From contig NZ_CP151636.1 in the NCBI RefSeq assembly GCF_038397745.1, positions 930,001 to 994,000 on the forward strand: a stretch of 64,000 nucleotides of DNA, read 5' to 3'. This DNA comes from Microbacterium sp. LWH11-1.2. GTDB lineage: Bacteria; Actinomycetota; Actinomycetes; Actinomycetales; Microbacteriaceae. Of this stretch, positions 45,462 through 54,923 are shown piece by piece (positions within the stretch are counted from its first letter, which is position 1; each line of letters begins with the position of its first letter). A model generated the notes under the pieces. The model did not search any database, was not told the origin of the DNA, and saw only the letters and a list, made by a program, of their open reading frames with translations. A program made the position numbers and the translations under genes.

Positions 45462-45899
45462 TCAGCCCGCGTTCCCCTCGGCGAGGTACGCGAGGCGGTG
45501 CAGCGTCTCGGCGTTGCGCCAGCGCAGCATCGGCGTCGTGAGGAAGCGCGGGACGATGGTGGCCGGGCCCTTCACCGGTTCCTCGTCGATGCGCACCAGG
45601 CACCCGGAGCTGAGCCTGCGCACCCGGATCGTGACGCTCGCCTCGCCGACCGGCCAGCCGCGGGCCCGCAGGACGGCGCGGTGCGGCGGGTCCCACTCCT
45701 TCATCTGCGTCGTGTCGTCGAGCAGGGCGGGCCACACCCCGAAGGAGTGGTGGAGCTCGGCACCCGGGCCCGGCCACGCCTCGTCCACGTCCCGCATGCG
45801 CGAGGCACCGACGACCCAGGTCGGGTAGAGCCAGCCGTTCCCGAGCACGCGGAACACGTCATCCGGTGTGCAGTCCATCGCGCGGGTGTTGGTCGCCAT
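45462..45899 (-). CDS. SRPBCC-family protein
   Basis: 145 residues. The polyketide-cyclase/START-like fold is suggested by the start (DCTPDDVFRVLGNGWLYPTWVVGASRMRDVD) and the alternating strands that follow (HHSFGVWPALLDDTTQMKEWDPPHRAVLRARGWPVGEASVTI). It is cytoplasmic and may bind a hydrophobic ligand. It is convergent with the membrane protein gene. Confidence 0.88.
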   Translation of the reverse strand: MATNTRAMDCTPDDVFRVLGNGWLYPTWVVGASRMRDVDEAWPGPGAELHHSFGVWPALLDDTTQMKEWDPPHRAVLRARGWPVGEASVTIRVRRLSSGCLVRIDEEPVKGPATIVPRFLTTPMLRWRNAETLHRLAYLAEGNAG

Positions 45900-46141
45900 C
45901 CTGTCTCCGTTCCGCCCTCATCGTGCGGCCTCATGAGCGACCCGGCGAGGTGCTTGACAAGTCCCCCTCGGCTCGCGTCGCACGCGTGTGGGCCATCGTG
46001 GCGGATGTGTCAACCCGCTTCCGACATTCCTCGATGCGAGGAAACCTGGGGGAGACGTCGACGTCGACGCCCATGGACATGCGAGGTCGGGGAGACGCGC
46101 CACGGAGGGTGTGACGGGCTCCTCCCCGGCCTCGCAGCAGT
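45900..46141. other. 242-bp intergenic region, no gene seen
   Basis: The stretch separates the SRPBCC gene from two small acidic-protein genes. It contains plus-strand TTGACA at 45955-45960 and a minus-strand TTGACA in the 46010s, either of which may be a -35 box, but no good -10 partner. No coding frame is supported. Confidence 0.5.
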
Positions 46142-46408
46142 TCAGTCGGAGGCGGGGCGGGTGCCGATGCCGGGTTCGTCGTTGTGGGCCGACTCGTACG
46201 ACTCGGCTTCCTCTTTCGCCGCATGCTCCGTCGCCTCGTCGACGCCCACGGCATCGACGGCACCCGAGTCCGCTCCGCCGCCGCCCGCCGGGGTGTCGCC
46301 GACGTAGAGCAGCTCGCCGGAGCCCTCGCCTTCGCGCGCCTCGAGGTGCTCCGTGATGCGCGCCTGCGCGTCGGATTCGGCGGGCGAGGCGGCGTTCCCG
46401 CCGCTCAT
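46142..46408 (-). CDS. Small acidic hydrophilic protein, 88 residues
   Basis: Ala/Glu/Gly-rich, without membrane helix or Cys. The start overlaps the upstream small gene by 4 bp. The sequence (AEESYESAHNDEPGIGTRPA-like end) looks disordered. Such pairs of short acidic proteins recur in Microbacteriaceae, but no function is known to me. Confidence 0.65.
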   Translation of the reverse strand: MSGGNAASPAESDAQARITEHLEAREGEGSGELLYVGDTPAGGGGADSGAVDAVGVDEATEHAAKEEAESYESAHNDEPGIGTRPASD

Positions 46409-46605
46409 TCTGCGGTCCGCAGGTCGGTCGGGGCTTCACCGCTGTACGGAGTGCCTTCGTCCTCCCGTGCGAGGTCGCCCTGTCCGTCCTCGCCGAGCTC
46501 GGCCTCGAGGGGCTCGTCGCCCTGCGTCTCGGGCTGCTCGACATCCGTCGGGAAGATGCCGTCGATCGGATCCATGCTGTTGATGAGGCCTTCGGGGTTC
46601 GACAT
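46405..46605 (-). CDS. Small acidic protein, 66 residues
   Basis: ATG 46605 has a clear AAGGAGAG SD. The product is rich in Asp, Glu, Pro and Gly (NSMDPIDGIFPTDVEQPETQ) and probably unstructured. It is coupled to the next small gene. No family is recognised. Confidence 0.7.
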   Translation of the reverse strand: MSNPEGLINSMDPIDGIFPTDVEQPETQGDEPLEAELGEDGQGDLAREDEGTPYSGEAPTDLRTAE

Positions 46606-46732
46606 GGTGCTCTCCTTCGGTTGGAGGCTCCAGGATCGATCGGATGCCGCGCCGGCGCAGGTCCGTTGACAGAGGGCGTCGGCGGCGGTATCGCGGGCGG
46701 CGCAGATCGAGCTGCGCCTCTTCAGAACCGGA

Positions 46733-47731
46733 TCAGGCCGGGGCGGCGGTCGAGGCTCGCACGATGAGCTGCGAGCCGAGCGTCACGACGTCGCTGACGA
46801 CGGTGCCGGAGATCGCCTGGAGGAGCAGGTCGACCGCGAGGGCTCCGCAGCGGTCGATCGGCATCTGCACGGTGGTGAGGCCCGGCGTCACAGCACCGGC
46901 GAGATCGATGTCGTCGATGCCGACGATGCTGATGTCATCGGGGCAGATGCGACCGAGCTCCGACATCCCGGCCTCGAGTCCGAGCGCGACCAGATCGTTG
47001 TAGGCCACGACCGCCGTCGCGCTGCTGGCTGCGGCGAGCGCGGCGGCGGCGCGACCGCCCTGGATCGACGCGGCGTGATGGCTGAGGCGCGTGAGGCGGA
47101 TGCCGTGGCGCTCGCATGCGCGGGAGATCGTGTCGAACCGGCGGGCATCGGCCCAGGAGCCGCGCGGGCCAGAGGCGTACGCGACGTGCTGGTGGCCCAG
47201 GGCGACGAGGTGCTCGATCGCCTGGGTGGGTCCGTGCTCGGTGTCCATGACGACGCACGGCGCCCCGTCGATCTGCCGGTTGACCACCACGTACGGGGTG
47301 CCTCCGACCAGTGCGAGGACCTCCTCGTCGGGAAGGCGCGGTGAGCACAGCAGCATGCCGTCGAGCTTGCGCGCCTGCTCGATCTGCTCGCGCTCCCGGC
47401 GGAGGTCTTCGTCGGCGTCGAACAGCACGATCCGGTGGCGGCCGTGCCAGGCCTGACCCTGGATGGCCTTGAGGAGCATCGCATAGACGGGGTTCGCGAT
47501 GTCAGGGACGATGACCCCGATGGTCCGCGTGGCGACGCTGCTCTGCGGGTTCGTGTACCCGAGATCGACGGCGGCCTGCAGCACCCGCTCGAGTGTTCCG
47601 CCGGCGAGCCGATCCGGCTCGCCGAACGCCCGCGACGCCGTCGCGATCGACACGCCGGCCCGCCGTGCCACGTCGGTCAATGTCGCCGCCACGTCCCGCC
47701 CTTCGCTCACTGTCACTCTATGATCGTCCAT
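46733..47731 (-). CDS. LacI-family regulator of the sugar-acid operon
   Basis: 332 residues from ATG 47731. The helix-turn-helix is TLTDVARRAGVSIATASRAFGEPDRLAGGTLERVLQAAVDLGY in outline. The sensor domain has IGVIVPDIANPVYAMLLKAIQ and ends with LGSQLIVRAST. It is divergent from uxuB-like and presumably represses the catabolic operon, with the dyad at 47755-47766 as operator. The inducer is probably a sugar acid of the pathway. Confidence 0.94.
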   Translation of the reverse strand: MDDHRVTVSEGRDVAATLTDVARRAGVSIATASRAFGEPDRLAGGTLERVLQAAVDLGYTNPQSSVATRTIGVIVPDIANPVYAMLLKAIQGQAWHGRHRIVLFDADEDLRREREQIEQARKLDGMLLCSPRLPDEEVLALVGGTPYVVVNRQIDGAPCVVMDTEHGPTQAIEHLVALGHQHVAYASGPRGSWADARRFDTISRACERHGIRLTRLSHHAASIQGGRAAAALAAASSATAVVAYNDLVALGLEAGMSELGRICPDDISIVGIDDIDLAGAVTPGLTTVQMPIDRCGALAVDLLLQAISGTVVSDVVTLGSQLIVRASTAAPA

Positions 47732-47747
47732 CCCACCATGTAACGGG

Positions 47748-47776
47748 TTGACAAGTTTGTACAAACCATTCACACT
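47748..47776 (+). promoter_or_regulatory. Promoter and operator of the sugar-acid operon
   Basis: -35 TTGACA (47748-47753) and -10-like CACACT (47771-47776) are 17 bp apart. The spacer contains the perfect 12-bp dyad GTTTGTACAAAC (47755-47766), the likely LacI-family operator. Transcription would start at about 47784, the A of the ATG. Confidence 0.65.
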
Positions 47777-47783
47777 GTTTTAC

Positions 47784-49259
47784 ATGACGATCATCGCCGA
47801 TCACCCCCGCCCCGAGCGCGCAGGCATCCTGCATCTCGGTCTCGGCAGCTTCCACCGGGCGCACCAGGCCGTCTACACGGCCGCCGCTCTTCCGGCCGGC
47901 GGCGACTGGGGCATCGTCGGCGTCGCCTCGCGCTCTCGCACGGTCGTCGACGCGATGCACGCGCAGAACCTCCTCTACTCGGTCGCCACCATCTCGCCCG
48001 ACAGCACCGCGCTGACGGTCCCCGGCGTGCACACCGACGCCTTCGTCGGTGCCGAGCAGCCCGAGCGCGTCGTCGCACAGATCGCCGACTCCGGCATCCG
48101 CATCGTCACCCTCACCGTGACGGAGAACGGCTACAGCTACTCCGCCGCCACCCAGCACCTCGACCTCGACGACGCCACCGTGCGCGCCGACCTCGGCGGA
48201 GGCGCCCCGCGCTCCACGATCGGGCAGCTCGCTCGCGGCCTCCAGGCCCGGGCATCGGCGGGCGGCGCCCCGATCTCCGTGCTCAGCTGCGACAACCTCG
48301 CCTCGAACGGCGCCCACACCGAGAAGCTCGTCCGCGAATTCCTGCAGGCGCTCCCGCAGGGCGAAGGCGCCGAGGCGCTCACGTACCTCGACCAGGCGGT
48401 CACCTTCCCCTCCAGCATGGTCGACCGCATCGTCCCGTCGACCACGCCCGAGCTGCGGAACCGCGTCAGCGCCCTCCTCGGTGCCCATGACGAGATCCCG
48501 GTGCCGGCCGAGCCGTTCACGATGTGGGCGATCGAAGACCGCTTCGCCGGCGGACGCCCCGCCTGGGAGGCCGGCGGCGCCGTGTTCACGACCGAGGTCG
48601 GTCGGTACGAGCAGATGAAGGTGCGGCTGCTCAACGGCACGCACTCGCTCATCGCCTACCTCGGCGCTCTCCGCGGCGTCGCGACCATCCCCGAGGCGAT
48701 CGGTCTCGAAGACGTCGCACGCGCCGCGCTCTCCGTTCTCCGCAGCGAGTACGAGCCGTCGATCGAGGTTCCGTCCGGCGTCGACATCCGCGACTACGAG
48801 ACGCAGCTGTTCGAGCGCTGGGGCAACAGCGCTCTCGGCCACCGCACCAGCCAGGTCGGCACCGACGGATCCGTCAAGCTGCGCCAGCGCATCCCCGAGC
48901 CTGCCATCCAGGCGCTGGCCCGCGGTGAGATGCCGCACCTGATCGCCCTCACCATCGCCGGCTACCTCTCGTGCATCGCTCCGCTCCCGGGCTTCGACCC
49001 CGGCCCGCACGCGGCGGCGATGACGGATGCCGCGCGCGAGCGCCTCGGCGCTCTCGCAGCGACCGCGCGCACCGGTCGCGAGCTCGCCGAGCGCGTGATC
49101 TCCGAACTCCAGCTGTTCGGCGACGGGCTCGCCGGGCAGGACGCCTTCATCGCCCGCGTCGGTGACCTGATCGATACGATCCAGCGTCAGGGCGTCGGCT
49201 CGGCCATCGCCGATGCCGTCTCGGCGTCCCAGACCATCACGAAGGAGCTGCAGCCATGA
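47784..49259 (+). CDS. uxuB: Mannitol dehydrogenase family: fructuronate reductase-like
   Basis: 491 residues. The start GILHLGLGSFHRAHQAVYT is the NAD-binding region of the mannitol/fructuronate dehydrogenases, and KVRLLNGTHSLIAYLG holds the catalytic Lys. The enzyme interconverts D-mannonate and D-fructuronate using NADH. No SD precedes ATG 47784 and the predicted transcript starts at the ATG, so the mRNA is probably leaderless. It overlaps the next gene by 4 bp. Confidence 0.9.
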   Translation: MTIIADHPRPERAGILHLGLGSFHRAHQAVYTAAALPAGGDWGIVGVASRSRTVVDAMHAQNLLYSVATISPDSTALTVPGVHTDAFVGAEQPERVVAQIADSGIRIVTLTVTENGYSYSAATQHLDLDDATVRADLGGGAPRSTIGQLARGLQARASAGGAPISVLSCDNLASNGAHTEKLVREFLQALPQGEGAEALTYLDQAVTFPSSMVDRIVPSTTPELRNRVSALLGAHDEIPVPAEPFTMWAIEDRFAGGRPAWEAGGAVFTTEVGRYEQMKVRLLNGTHSLIAYLGALRGVATIPEAIGLEDVARAALSVLRSEYEPSIEVPSGVDIRDYETQLFERWGNSALGHRTSQVGTDGSVKLRQRIPEPAIQALARGEMPHLIALTIAGYLSCIAPLPGFDPGPHAAAMTDAARERLGALAATARTGRELAERVISELQLFGDGLAGQDAFIARVGDLIDTIQRQGVGSAIADAVSASQTITKELQP

Positions 49260-50260
49260 AGGCTCTCGCCATCCACGGCAAGGAAGACATCCGCTGGGAG
49301 GACCGCGAGGTTCCGGCGCCCGGCGAGGGCGAGGTGCGCCTCCGCGTGAACTACGTCGGCATCTGCGGCTCCGACCTGCACTACTACTTCCACGGGGCGA
49401 ACGGCGAGTACACGATCCGTGAGCCGCTGACCCCCGGACACGAGCTGTCGGGCGTGGTCGACCTCGACCCGTCGGGTCGCCTGGCCGCCGGCACCCCGGT
49501 GACCGTGCACCCGGCGCGCTACGGCCCCAGCATCTCCGGACTCGAGGACCGCCCGCACCTGCGCCCCGGCGGCGACTACTTCGGCAGCGCGGCCGCGAAC
49601 CCGCACCGCCAGGGGGGAGCCTCCGAGTTCCTGATCGTCGAGGAGCAGATGATCCGCGTGCTCCCCGAGTCCCTGCCGCTCGAACGCGCTGCCCTCGCCG
49701 AGCCGCTGGCCGTCGCGATCCACGCCGTGGGTCTGGCGGATGAGGTGGCGGGGAAGCGGGTGCTCGTGATTGGCGCCGGTCCCATCGGCCTGCTCGTCGT
49801 CGCGGCCGCCCTGCACGCCGGAGCCGCCGTCGTCGGCGCGAGCGACGTGCGCATCGAACCGCTCGAGCGGGCTCAGGCTCTCGGCGCGACCGAGGTCTCC
49901 CTCGTGGGCCGCGACGCGATCGACGACGAGTCCTACGACGTCGTGTTCGAGTGCTCCGGCGTGGGCGTCGCCCTCACCCAGGCCGTTCGCGCTGCACGCC
50001 GTGCCGGGACCGTCGTCCAGGTCGGCATGCTCCCGAACGCCGACATCGGGGTGAACCTCGCTCCGATGCTCGCGAAGGAGCTGACGATCCGCGGGGCCTT
50101 CCGCTTCTCCACCGAAATCGACGACGCGGTCAGCATGCTGGCCGAATCCGGCGCGCTCGACTCCGTCGTCTCGCACGTCATCCCGGCATCCGACGCCGTC
50201 CGGGCATTCGAGATCGCTCGCGACTCGTCGGCCTCGGCGAAGGTCCTGCTCTCCCTCTAA
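49256..50260 (+). CDS. Zinc alcohol dehydrogenase: L-idonate/L-gulonate 5-dehydrogenase-like
   Basis: 334 residues, MDR family. The catalytic-zinc motifs are GICGSDLHYY (Cys) and GHELSGVV (His-Glu), and the nucleotide loop is VIGAGPIGLLV. YVGICGSDLHYYFHGANGEYTIREPLTPGHE closely follows L-idonate 5-dehydrogenase. The structural-zinc Cys lobe seems absent, as in IdnD. Next to UxuB it could equally oxidise L-gulonate to fructuronate, as RspB-type enzymes do. Confidence 0.9.
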   Translation: MKALAIHGKEDIRWEDREVPAPGEGEVRLRVNYVGICGSDLHYYFHGANGEYTIREPLTPGHELSGVVDLDPSGRLAAGTPVTVHPARYGPSISGLEDRPHLRPGGDYFGSAAANPHRQGGASEFLIVEEQMIRVLPESLPLERAALAEPLAVAIHAVGLADEVAGKRVLVIGAGPIGLLVVAAALHAGAAVVGASDVRIEPLERAQALGATEVSLVGRDAIDDESYDVVFECSGVGVALTQAVRAARRAGTVVQVGMLPNADIGVNLAPMLAKELTIRGAFRFSTEIDDAVSMLAESGALDSVVSHVIPASDAVRAFEIARDSSASAKVLLSL

Positions 50261-50297
50261 ACACCCTCCCTGTTCCTGGTCCGAAGGAGTACCTCAC

Positions 50298-51692
50298 ATG
50301 TCCGAATCACAGACGACGGCTCAGGCCGTCGACGACCCCGCCGCGAAGAGGTCGGTCCGCGACCTCGTCCGCGCCGCCGTCTCCGGCTGGCTCGGCACCG
50401 CCCTCGAGTTCATGGACTACCAGCTCTACTCGCTGGCGGCCGCCCTCGTCTTCGCCGATCTGTTCTTCTCCTCCGAGAACCCCGCCATCGCGGTCGTCGC
50501 GGCCATGGCGACATACGGAGTCGGCTACGTCGCCCGCCCGGTCGGCGCATTCTTCTTCGCGCGCCTCGGCGACAAGACCGGTCGCACCAAGGTGCTGTTC
50601 TACACGATCCTCCTGATGGGGCTCGCGACCACCCTCATCGGATTCCTGCCGACGTACAACCAGGTGGGCATCCTCGCGCCGATCCTGCTCGTGCTGCTGC
50701 GCATCGCACAGGGCTTCGGTGCCGGTGCGGAGATCTCCGGCGCCGGCGTCATGCTCGCCGAGTACGCCCCGGCCAAGCGCCGCGGCATCATCGCGTCGCT
50801 CGTCGCCCTCGGCACCAACTGCGGCACGCTGCTCGCATCCGGCATCTGGGCGATCCTCCTCGTCGCATTCAGCGAGCAGGAGGTCATCGACTGGGCCTGG
50901 CGCATCCCCTTCATCGGCAGCGCGGTCATCATGCTCTTCGCGATCTGGGTGCGCTTCAACCTCAAGGAGACCCCGGTCTTCGAGGAGCGCGACGACGTCG
51001 TCGACGGCAAGGCCCTGTCCAAGGCGGAGACCATCCAGCTCGCCACCGAGACCGGCGATGTCCGCACGCTCGAGGCCATGCAGCGCAAGCCCCTCAAGGC
51101 GTTCGCGATCGCGCTCATGCTCCGCTTCGGGCAGGCCGGCAACTCCGGCATGATCCAGACGTACCTCATCAGCTACATCACGGTCGTGCTGCTGCTGGAT
51201 CGCTCGATCGGCGTCAACGCCGTGATCGTCTCGTCGCTCGTCGCCTTCATCACGGTTCCGCTGTCGGGCTGGCTCGGCGACCGCTTCGGCCGCAAGCGCA
51301 TGTACATCGTCTGGGCGGTCATCGCGCTCATCGTCATCGTCCCGACGGTGCTGATGATCAGCAGCAAGGACACCGTGCAGGTCTTCGTCGGCTACGTCGT
51401 GCTGCACAACCTCGCCGTGATGAGCTTCGCCTCGCTCGAGAACCTCACCCTCCCCGAGCTCTTCGGCTCCCGCAACCGCTACACGTACACGGCCATGGCA
51501 CGAGAGATCGCCGCCATCGTCGCGACCGGCGCGGGTCCCGTCATCGCAGCCGCGTGGGTCTCGGCCGTCACCGGCTCGTTCATCCCGATCATCATCATGC
51601 TCATGATCTTCACGCTGAGCGCGCTCATCGCCGCGATCTGGATGCCGGAGGTCGCCGGTCGCGACCTCACCGATCCGCGCGACGCGATCTGA
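50298..51692 (+). CDS. MFS transporter, metabolite:H+ symporter (MHS) family
   Basis: 464 residues and 12 membrane helices. The MHS signature is WLGTALEFMDYQLYSLAAALVF at the N-terminus with FFARLGDKTGRTKVL and RIAQGFGAGAEISGAGVMLAEYAP. SD AAGGAG precedes ATG. The position in the operon says it imports the sugar acid (idonate, gulonate or a uronate). Confidence 0.93.
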   Translation: MSESQTTAQAVDDPAAKRSVRDLVRAAVSGWLGTALEFMDYQLYSLAAALVFADLFFSSENPAIAVVAAMATYGVGYVARPVGAFFFARLGDKTGRTKVLFYTILLMGLATTLIGFLPTYNQVGILAPILLVLLRIAQGFGAGAEISGAGVMLAEYAPAKRRGIIASLVALGTNCGTLLASGIWAILLVAFSEQEVIDWAWRIPFIGSAVIMLFAIWVRFNLKETPVFEERDDVVDGKALSKAETIQLATETGDVRTLEAMQRKPLKAFAIALMLRFGQAGNSGMIQTYLISYITVVLLLDRSIGVNAVIVSSLVAFITVPLSGWLGDRFGRKRMYIVWAVIALIVIVPTVLMISSKDTVQVFVGYVVLHNLAVMSFASLENLTLPELFGSRNRYTYTAMAREIAAIVATGAGPVIAAAWVSAVTGSFIPIIIMLMIFTLSALIAAIWMPEVAGRDLTDPRDAI

Positions 51693-51764
51693 CCGAACCG
51701 CTCATCCCGACCAGGGGTGCGGGCGCCCGAACGCCCGCACCCCGCACCCCTCCAGGAGAACGAC

Positions 51765-52991
51765 ATGACCATCGAGCTCGTCGACGTCAACATCACCAGC
51801 CCCGGCCGCAACTTCGTGACGCTGAAGATCACGACCTCCGACGGCATCACCGGGCTCGGCGACGCCACCCTGAACGGCCGCGAGCTCGCTGTCGCCTCCT
51901 ACCTCGCCGACCACGTCGCCTCGATGCTGATCGGGCGCGACGAGGACCGCATCGAGGACACCTGGCAGTACCTCTACCGCGGACCCTACTGGCGGCGCGG
52001 GCCGATCACCATGGCCGCGATCGCCGCCGTCGACATGGCCCTGTGGGACATCAAGGCCAAGAAGGCCGGGATGCCGCTGTACCAGCTGCTCGGCGGAGCC
52101 AGCCGTGAGGGCGTGCGGGTCTACGCACACGCCTCCGGCACCGACTACGCCGCCCTGAAGAACGCGATCGCCGGCTACGAGGAGCTCGGGTACACCGCCG
52201 TGCGCGTGCAGACCGGTGTTCCCGGACTCGGTCAGATCTACGGCGTCTCCTCGAGCGGCCCCGGCGTGCGCTACGACTACGAGCCCGCCAAGCGCTCCGG
52301 CGACCGCCCGAGCGAGGAGACCTGGGACACCCGCAACTACCTGAACCACATGCCGGGGATCTTCTCGCAGATCCGCGAGGATTTCGGCACCGACCTGCGC
52401 ATCCTGCACGACGGACACCACCGCATGTCGCCGATCGAGGCCGCCCGCTTCGCGAAGGACATCGAGCCCTACGACCTGTTCTGGCTCGAGGACTGCACCC
52501 CCGGTGAAGACCAGACCGCCCTGCGCCTGGTGCGCCAGCACTCCACCACGCCCCTCGCGATCGGCGAGGTGTTCAACTCGGTCTTCGACTACCAGACCCT
52601 CATCACCGAGCGCCTGATCGACTACGTGCGCTCGGCCGTCACCCATACCGGCGGCATCACCGCCATGAAGAAGCTGCTCGACTTCGCCGCGATCTACGGC
52701 ATCAAGTCCGGCATCCACGGCCCGACCGACATCTCGCCCGTGGGCATGGCCGCGGCCCTGCACCTCGACCTCGCGATCCACAACTTCGGCATCCAGGAGT
52801 ACATGCCGCACAACGCCGAGACGCTCGAGGTGTTCCAGACCTCGTTCACGTTCGACAAGGGATTCCTGCACCCCGGCGACAAGCCGGGTCTCGGAGTGGA
52901 GCTCGATGAGGATGCCGCAGCCGGCCACGAGTACACCAAGGCCTACCTGCCGGTGAACCGTCTGCTCGACGGCACGGTCCATGACTGGTGA
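51765..52991 (+). CDS. manD: D-mannonate dehydratase, enolase superfamily (ManD/RspA-like)
   Basis: ATG 51765 (SD CAGGAGAA) gives 408 residues. Family blocks include [82 protein letters not shown] and the C-terminal [12 protein letters not shown]. It dehydrates D-mannonate to KDG. Some members also take D-gluconate; the operon supports mannonate. It overlaps the aldolase gene by 11 bp. Confidence 0.93.
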   Translation: MTIELVDVNITSPGRNFVTLKITTSDGITGLGDATLNGRELAVASYLADHVASMLIGRDEDRIEDTWQYLYRGPYWRRGPITMAAIAAVDMALWDIKAKKAGMPLYQLLGGASREGVRVYAHASGTDYAALKNAIAGYEELGYTAVRVQTGVPGLGQIYGVSSSGPGVRYDYEPAKRSGDRPSEETWDTRNYLNHMPGIFSQIREDFGTDLRILHDGHHRMSPIEAARFAKDIEPYDLFWLEDCTPGEDQTALRLVRQHSTTPLAIGEVFNSVFDYQTLITERLIDYVRSAVTHTGGITAMKKLLDFAAIYGIKSGIHGPTDISPVGMAAALHLDLAIHNFGIQEYMPHNAETLEVFQTSFTFDKGFLHPGDKPGLGVELDEDAAAGHEYTKAYLPVNRLLDGTVHDW

Positions 52992-53625
52992 GGTCCGCCG
53001 GGTCGCCCTGCCGCAGCGCACGGTCGATTCCCGGCTCGTCGTCGTCGCTCGTGCACACCGTGCCGAGGACTACGACACCGTGCTCGATGTGCTGATCGAT
53101 GCCGGCATCCGCAGCGTCGAGCTCACCCTCACCACTCCCGGGACCTTCGACCGGCTGCCGCACCTGCTCGCGCAGTACGGCGACGTCACCGATCTCGGCG
53201 TGGGCACGGTGACGAGCGCCACCGACCTCACCCGAGCGGTCGATGCCGGCGCGAGCTATCTCGTGACGCCGATCACGTCCACCGCGTTCGTGGAGCAGGC
53301 GACGGATGCCGGTGTCGCGATCGTCCCCGGAGGGCTCACACCGACCGAGCTGTTCGCCTCGTGGTCGGCGGGCGCGGCGGCCGTCAAGATCTTCCCCGCC
53401 GGCCAGGTGGGACCCGGCTACCTGAAGGATCTCCGCGGACCGTTCCCCGACCTCGTCGCGGTGCCATCGGGCGGCGTCGACCTGGCGGGCGCATCGGCCT
53501 GGCTGGCGGCCGGAGCCGTCGCGGTGAGCGTCGGCGGACCGCTGCTCGGCGACGCCTTCTCGGGCGGCGACCTCCTCGCGCTGCGCGACAGGGCCCAGGC
53601 GTTCGTCGAGGTCTGCACGCCGTGA
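52981..53625 (+). CDS. eda: KDPG aldolase
   Basis: 214 residues. The Schiff-base Lys is in [10 protein letters not shown], with [12 protein letters not shown] (Glu), [10 protein letters not shown] and PSGGV. It splits 2-keto-3-deoxy-6-phosphogluconate into pyruvate and glyceraldehyde 3-phosphate. It starts inside manD and overlaps the kinase gene by 4 bp. The N-terminus is about ten residues longer than usual. Confidence 0.94.
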   Translation: MTGEVRRVALPQRTVDSRLVVVARAHRAEDYDTVLDVLIDAGIRSVELTLTTPGTFDRLPHLLAQYGDVTDLGVGTVTSATDLTRAVDAGASYLVTPITSTAFVEQATDAGVAIVPGGLTPTELFASWSAGAAAVKIFPAGQVGPGYLKDLRGPFPDLVAVPSGGVDLAGASAWLAAGAVAVSVGGPLLGDAFSGGDLLALRDRAQAFVEVCTP

Positions 53626-54575
53626 CCGCTCCCTCCGTCGTCACGCTCGGCGAGACCATGGCGCTCGTGCGCGCGACCGAGATCGGGTCGCTGCGTCACG
53701 CCCACGGTCTCGCGCTCGGCATCGGAGGGGCGGAGACGAACGTCGCGATCGGACTGTCCCGCCTCGGCGTCGCCGTGTCGTGGCTCGGACGCGTCGGCGA
53801 CGATTCGCTCGGCGAACGGGTCGCGCGAGAGATCCGTGCCGAGGGCGTCGATGTGCGCGTCGTGGTGGATGCGGATGCCCCGACCGGGCTCATGGTGAAG
53901 GAGCGGCCGTCGGCGTCGTCGACCGCCGTGCACTACTACCGGGCGGGGTCCGCCGGATCGCGGGTGTCCGGATCGGATCTTCCCGACGGCTGGATCGAGC
54001 GGGCCGCGCTGCTGCACGTCACCGGCATCACGCCGCTGCTGTCGTCGACGGCGCAGGACGCCGTGCTCACCGCCGTCGCCCGTGCGCGATCCGTCGGCGT
54101 GCCGGTGAGCTTCGACATCAACTACCGATCCGCGCTGGCTCCGGCGGCCGTGGCCGGCCCGATCCTGCGAGAGATCGCGGAGCGCGCCGACATCGTGTTC
54201 GGCGGCGAGGACGAGTTCTCGATCCTTTACCCGGATGCAGCGCCGCCCGAGGCCGCGGCACTGCTGCGTGATGCCGGCTGCACGACCGTCGTCCTGAAGC
54301 GCGGACCGGCGGGCGCGACGGCGTTCGTCCGTGACGCGGCGTTCGAGGCGCCGGGCTTCACGATCGACGCGATCGACACCGTCGGCGCCGGAGACGCGTT
54401 CGTCTCGGGTTACCTGAGCGCCCTGCTCGAAGGCCTCGACGTCGACGCGGCGCTGCACCGGGCGAACGCCTGCGGCGCGATGGCCTGCCTCACGGCCGGG
54501 GACTGGGAAGCAGCACCGACGCGGCGCGACCTGGAGCGCTTCCTCGACGGCGACGCGGACCCGGTTCGGCGCTGA
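53622..54575 (+). CDS. kdgK: PfkB-family kinase, probable KDG kinase
   Basis: 317 residues from GTG 53622. The N-terminal GGAETNVAIGLSRLGVAVSWLGRVGDD and the C-terminal DTVGAGDAFVSGYL (catalytic Asp) are the PfkB signatures. The operon, with ManD before and Eda beside it, makes 2-keto-3-deoxygluconate the expected substrate. It is the last gene of the operon. Confidence 0.92.
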   Translation: MTAPSVVTLGETMALVRATEIGSLRHAHGLALGIGGAETNVAIGLSRLGVAVSWLGRVGDDSLGERVAREIRAEGVDVRVVVDADAPTGLMVKERPSASSTAVHYYRAGSAGSRVSGSDLPDGWIERAALLHVTGITPLLSSTAQDAVLTAVARARSVGVPVSFDINYRSALAPAAVAGPILREIAERADIVFGGEDEFSILYPDAAPPEAAALLRDAGCTTVVLKRGPAGATAFVRDAAFEAPGFTIDAIDTVGAGDAFVSGYLSALLEGLDVDAALHRANACGAMACLTAGDWEAAPTRRDLERFLDGDADPVRR

Positions 54576-54611
54576 AGAAGGTACCGCAGGCAGGTTTCTC
54601 GCTGATCCTTC

Positions 54612-54923
54612 TCAGCTCGCAGAGAACGGCGACACGAGGACGACCACGATCGGAACGACACCCAGGACGATGCCGACGACGGCCAGAAGCTTCGACCGCG
54701 AGATGATCGCTGCGACGATGCCGAGAAGAACGGCGATCGCGCCGACGACGGGCGCCGCGTAGAAGAACAGGACGGCGAGAACGGACCCTGTCGACAGCCC
54801 CTGACCGTCGGAACCGCCCGCGATGAGCCAGAAGGCGATGATCATAACGGTGGCGAGAGCACCCGCGACCACGGAGCCGATCGCGACGCCGCGACGTGAG
54901 CCGCTCGGCGGGTTCGTCGTCAT
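54612..54923 (-). CDS. Small membrane protein, 103 residues
   Basis: Three membrane helices (about 13-33, 45-70, 77-98), with a polar N-terminus (MTTNPPSGSRRG). The plan resembles the DUF4190-like or PLDc_N-free small membrane proteins, but no motif settles the family. Convergent with the kinase gene. Confidence 0.78.
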   Translation of the reverse strand: MTTNPPSGSRRGVAIGSVVAGALATVMIIAFWLIAGGSDGQGLSTGSVLAVLFFYAAPVVGAIAVLLGIVAAIISRSKLLAVVGIVLGVVPIVVVLVSPFSAS

